A stretch of DNA of 41,024 nucleotides from Oscillospiraceae bacterium (GTDB lineage Bacteria > Bacillota > Clostridia > WRLR01). The notes under the pieces are model-generated. The model was not told where the DNA came from and made no database searches. It saw only the letters and a list, made by a program, of their open reading frames with translations. The DNA lies in NCBI GenBank assembly GCA_009777515.1, contig WRLR01000026.1:1-41024 (forward strand), written 5' to 3'. This document shows positions 38,552-41,024 of the stretch, one piece after another (position 1 is the first letter of the stretch; every line of letters starts with the position of its first letter). Made by a program: the position numbers and the translations under genes.

Positions 38552-40327
38552 GTGCGCAACATCGCCGTAATCAGACTGATTATACTGATCACAGCGTGTC
38601 TTATATTGATCCTGAACGCTGGCGGCGCAGTGGCAGCCGCGGCGGGAGTTGCTGCCCAAATGGGCGGGGCGGAAGCCGCCACATCGGGCGGATTGGAGCA
38701 ATCCGTCAGGCGGGTCTATAGCGGCAGGGACTATATAATCACCGAGACGGAAGTCGTCGGCGACTACAGCGCCGCCGATCAGAGGTACCCGTCGGTGGAC
38801 TCCAGGTTCTACGACGGGCTGGCCATCATACGTGGGCGCGACGGCTACGGCTATATTGACAGGACCGGCCACATCGTCATCCCGGCTGTCTACGTGAGGG
38901 CGCACGCATTTCGCGACGGGATCGCCAGGGTCGTCGAAACGGACCGCTCGGCAAGGGGCCGCGTCCAAAACATTATGTACGTTGACACCTCCGGAAATAC
39001 GGCGACCAACCTAGAAACAATCAGGAAATATAATAGTTTTCACGCATATATAACGCTGCTGATCCACAATGTAAATTTGGCGGACGGCGCCGTCTATAGG
39101 GACGGCCTCGCGCTGGCGCGGGAAGGCGCAGACGGTTCAGGAGCGGCGGCGGGTAGCGCCGGAGCGGCGACGTCTGTACTGTCGTGGAACAACGGTAGAA
39201 GCGCGGCTCCATCGGCGGCAGCCCCATCAACGGCAGCGGCAGCGGCAGCGACAGTGTCGACAGCAACGACGACGATTGAGGCGATAGCTACGGCGGCGAT
39301 AGCGGCGGACGACAATTTTGGCGCTATATCCAAATATCAGCCATCGCGGGACACTCAGAGCGGCGGGCAAAACAACAGCCAACAGCCTGCGTCAAGCGCA
39401 GACAACGACAACGGCGAGGATGACAGCGCCGAGGGCGGCGCTAATGCCGATGCCAATACCGATTCCAATACCGACTCCGTAACTGAGGCCGAGACCGGCG
39501 CCGGGCGGTTCGGCTATATCGACGAGGACGGCAATGTCGTCGTGCCTTTTCAATATGATTACGGCTGCACCAGTTTCAACGAAGGCCTCGCGCTGGCACG
39601 CAAGGGCGACAAGTTATATGTGTTGGAAAAACTGCCTGCGGACAGCATTCCCGTAGACAGCCCCGAGGTCGCGGGCAAGCGCATACCCATCCTCATGTAC
39701 CACGCGGTCCACGACAACCCACACACATCGAATTCGGGTCTGTTTGTGCGCCCGTCGGAAATGGAAGCCCATCTTAAATATTTGGCGGACAATGGCTTCC
39801 AGACGATCACATTCGAGGATTTGGACAATATAGGCGCGTACGATAAACCTGTAATGCTGACGTATGACGACGGGTACAAAGACAACTATACCATTTTACT
39901 GCCTTTGCTCAAGAAGTATGACATGAAAGCGACTGTGTTCATTATCACCGATGCTGTCGTCTGGGGCAACGACGAATTCGTCTCCACAGACGAAATAATC
40001 GAAATGTCCAATTCCGGCCATATATCGATCCAAAGCCACACGGTTACGCACCCCCAACTACCGGATGTGAGCGGGGCGCGCGTGGCTAGGGAGCTATCCG
40101 AGTCTAAGACATTCCTCGAAGAATTAATCGGGAAGCCGGTAGACGTCCTGTGCTACCCCGTCGGCAAAAATAACGCGTCTGTGAGGACCCAGGTGGCTGA
40201 CTATTATAAATATGCCGTAGTCATGGGTGGCGGGAAGTTCCGGTGCGGCGACAACCTGCTCGCGATGAGCCGGATATACGTCGCGCGCGGCACAAGCGCC
40301 GCAGCATTCGCCCAATTGGTGAACTAA
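38552..40327 (+). CDS. Secreted polysaccharide deacetylase with WG repeats
   Basis: An N-terminal signal peptide or anchor (VIRLIILITACLILILNAGG) is followed by a WG-repeat-like domain (about residues 75-160: FYDGLAIIRGRDGYGYIDRTG). Next comes a low-complexity linker (about 190-310), a second WG-type repeat (GRFGYIDEDGNVVVPFQYDYG, about 316-337) and a NodB deacetylase domain (about 375-590). The metal triad is present: TYDDGY (436-441) and SHTVTHP (494-500). It probably removes acetyl groups from peptidoglycan or a surface polymer outside the membrane. The start is GTG 38552 after GGGGGAAAG. Confidence 0.9.
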   Translation: MRNIAVIRLIILITACLILILNAGGAVAAAAGVAAQMGGAEAATSGGLEQSVRRVYSGRDYIITETEVVGDYSAADQRYPSVDSRFYDGLAIIRGRDGYGYIDRTGHIVIPAVYVRAHAFRDGIARVVETDRSARGRVQNIMYVDTSGNTATNLETIRKYNSFHAYITLLIHNVNLADGAVYRDGLALAREGADGSGAAAGSAGAATSVLSWNNGRSAAPSAAAPSTAAAAAATVSTATTTIEAIATAAIAADDNFGAISKYQPSRDTQSGGQNNSQQPASSADNDNGEDDSAEGGANADANTDSNTDSVTEAETGAGRFGYIDEDGNVVVPFQYDYGCTSFNEGLALARKGDKLYVLEKLPADSIPVDSPEVAGKRIPILMYHAVHDNPHTSNSGLFVRPSEMEAHLKYLADNGFQTITFEDLDNIGAYDKPVMLTYDDGYKDNYTILLPLLKKYDMKATVFIITDAVVWGNDEFVSTDEIIEMSNSGHISIQSHTVTHPQLPDVSGARVARELSESKTFLEELIGKPVDVLCYPVGKNNASVRTQVADYYKYAVVMGGGKFRCGDNLLAMSRIYVARGTSAAAFAQLVN

Positions 40328-40340
40328 CCAGCGCAGATCA

Positions 40341-40388
40341 AACGAGGGGACGGTTCTTTTGGAACCGCCCCCTCGTTTTGTTTTAATT
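40341..40388 (+). terminator. Intrinsic terminator of the deacetylase gene
   Basis: AACGAGGGG-A-CGGTTC, loop TTTTG, GAACCG-C-CCCCTCGTT forms a 15-bp stem with one mismatch, followed by TTGTTTTAATTT. Its core resembles the hairpin at 2556. It also faces the 3' end of the minus-strand 5S gene. Confidence 0.85.
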
Positions 40389-40503
40389 TGGCAGCGACTT
40401 ATTTTCCCGGGACGTCACCATCCAAGTATCGTCAGCACTGGGAAGCTTAACTGCTGTGTTCGGTATGGGAACAGGTGTGCCCTTCCCGTAATCACCGCCA
40501 AAA
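40387..40503 (-). rRNA. rrf: 5S ribosomal RNA
   Basis: Read on the minus strand, the about 117-nt sequence shows the conserved 5S core: ACACCTGTTCCCATACCGAA, CAGCAGTTAAGC, and a terminal stem pairing TTGGCGGTG with CGCTGCCAA. It lies 127 bp downstream of the 23S gene in the same minus-strand operon. Confidence 0.95.
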
Positions 40504-40630
40504 ATTTTCTGGTGGCAGAACACAGGGCGCTTTTCCCTGTGTTCTGGCCGTGTGCGGGCCCAGGGTACCCCTGGGCCCTGCACACTCAAAACTATATAAC
40601 GCGCAGCGTCCGTGACCTTCAACGCTTCTC
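40504..40630 (-). other. 23S-5S intergenic spacer with two hairpins
   Basis: The spacer holds the 12-bp hairpin CAGAACACAGGG/CCCTGTGTTCTG (40516-40546) and a longer one with GGGCCCAGGG/CCCTGGGCCC (40556-40578) extended by GTGC/GCAC. These are likely RNase III or maturation signals of the rRNA transcript. No tRNA gene is present. Confidence 0.8.

Positions 40631-41024
<394 letters not shown>

Noticed and set aside
40504-40630. A tRNA gene in the 23S-5S spacer
   Set aside because: The two palindromes are plain hairpins with no T-loop or anticodon arm consensus.

Overview
The window looks like a chromosomal segment of an uncultured Clostridia-type Bacillota. Supporting signs are an LplA/LplB-type oligosaccharide ABC importer, strong GGAGG-type ribosome binding sites, a YtrA-type GntR/ABC operon, Cof-type HAD and YbaK housekeeping genes, and an IS1182-family element. 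Genes are fairly GC-rich with AT-rich intergenic DNA. Many unrelated enzymes carry long low-complexity linkers rich in Gly, Ser, Ala, Asn or Thr, an unusual trait of this genome. I cannot name a genus.

Region 1 (1-14.6 kb) is a polysaccharide-use locus. It holds a 5'-truncated solute-binding protein, an LplB-type permease, a pectate-lyase-like beta-helix protein, a PL8 polysaccharide lyase split by a one-base frameshift in an A7 run, and a heparinase II/III-like protein. These are followed by a NIPSNAP protein, a Gfo/Idh/MocA dehydrogenase, a HAD phosphatase, a nitrilase-family amidase and a second large beta-helix protein on the minus strand. The lyases lack signal peptides, so they probably act in the cytosol on imported uronate-containing oligosaccharides.

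Region 2 (14.6-19.8 kb) is an ABC-2 exporter operon of one ATPase and two permeases. A promoter, a structured RNA of unknown class and an intrinsic terminator precede it. A complete IS1182-family element sits between the two permease genes, in the loop of a palindromic repeat that recurs at 36.4 kb.

Region 3 (19.8-21.7 kb) is an AT-rich minus-strand island: a DUF6978-like protein, a DUF1828/DUF1829 protein and a small helix-turn-helix protein, a plausible mobile toxin-antitoxin or defence module.

Region 4 (21.7-28.7 kb) has a Cof-type HAD phosphatase, a membrane-anchored stalk-domain protein and, divergently transcribed, a 1259-residue protein and an IspD/TarI-type cytidylyltransferase. The large protein fuses two citrate-lyase-ligase-like nucleotidyltransferase domains, a Rossmann-like segment and an SGNH hydrolase-like domain. 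This pair is the best candidate here for an undescribed system, perhaps making or decorating an activated surface-polymer precursor.

Region 5 (28.7-32.9 kb) is a YtrA-like operon of GntR regulator, ABC ATPase and a large permease with a His/Met-rich N-terminus. A C-rich tract lies before it and a triplicated 36-bp repeat spans its final stop codon.

Region 6 (32.9-41.0 kb) has ybaK, a MerR regulator with a kinase-like domain that has lost its P-loop, a Gfo/Idh/MocA oxidoreductase, a UroD-family methyltransferase-like protein, an aldo/keto reductase and a WG-repeat polysaccharide deacetylase. It ends in the 5S and 3' 23S genes of a minus-strand rRNA operon.
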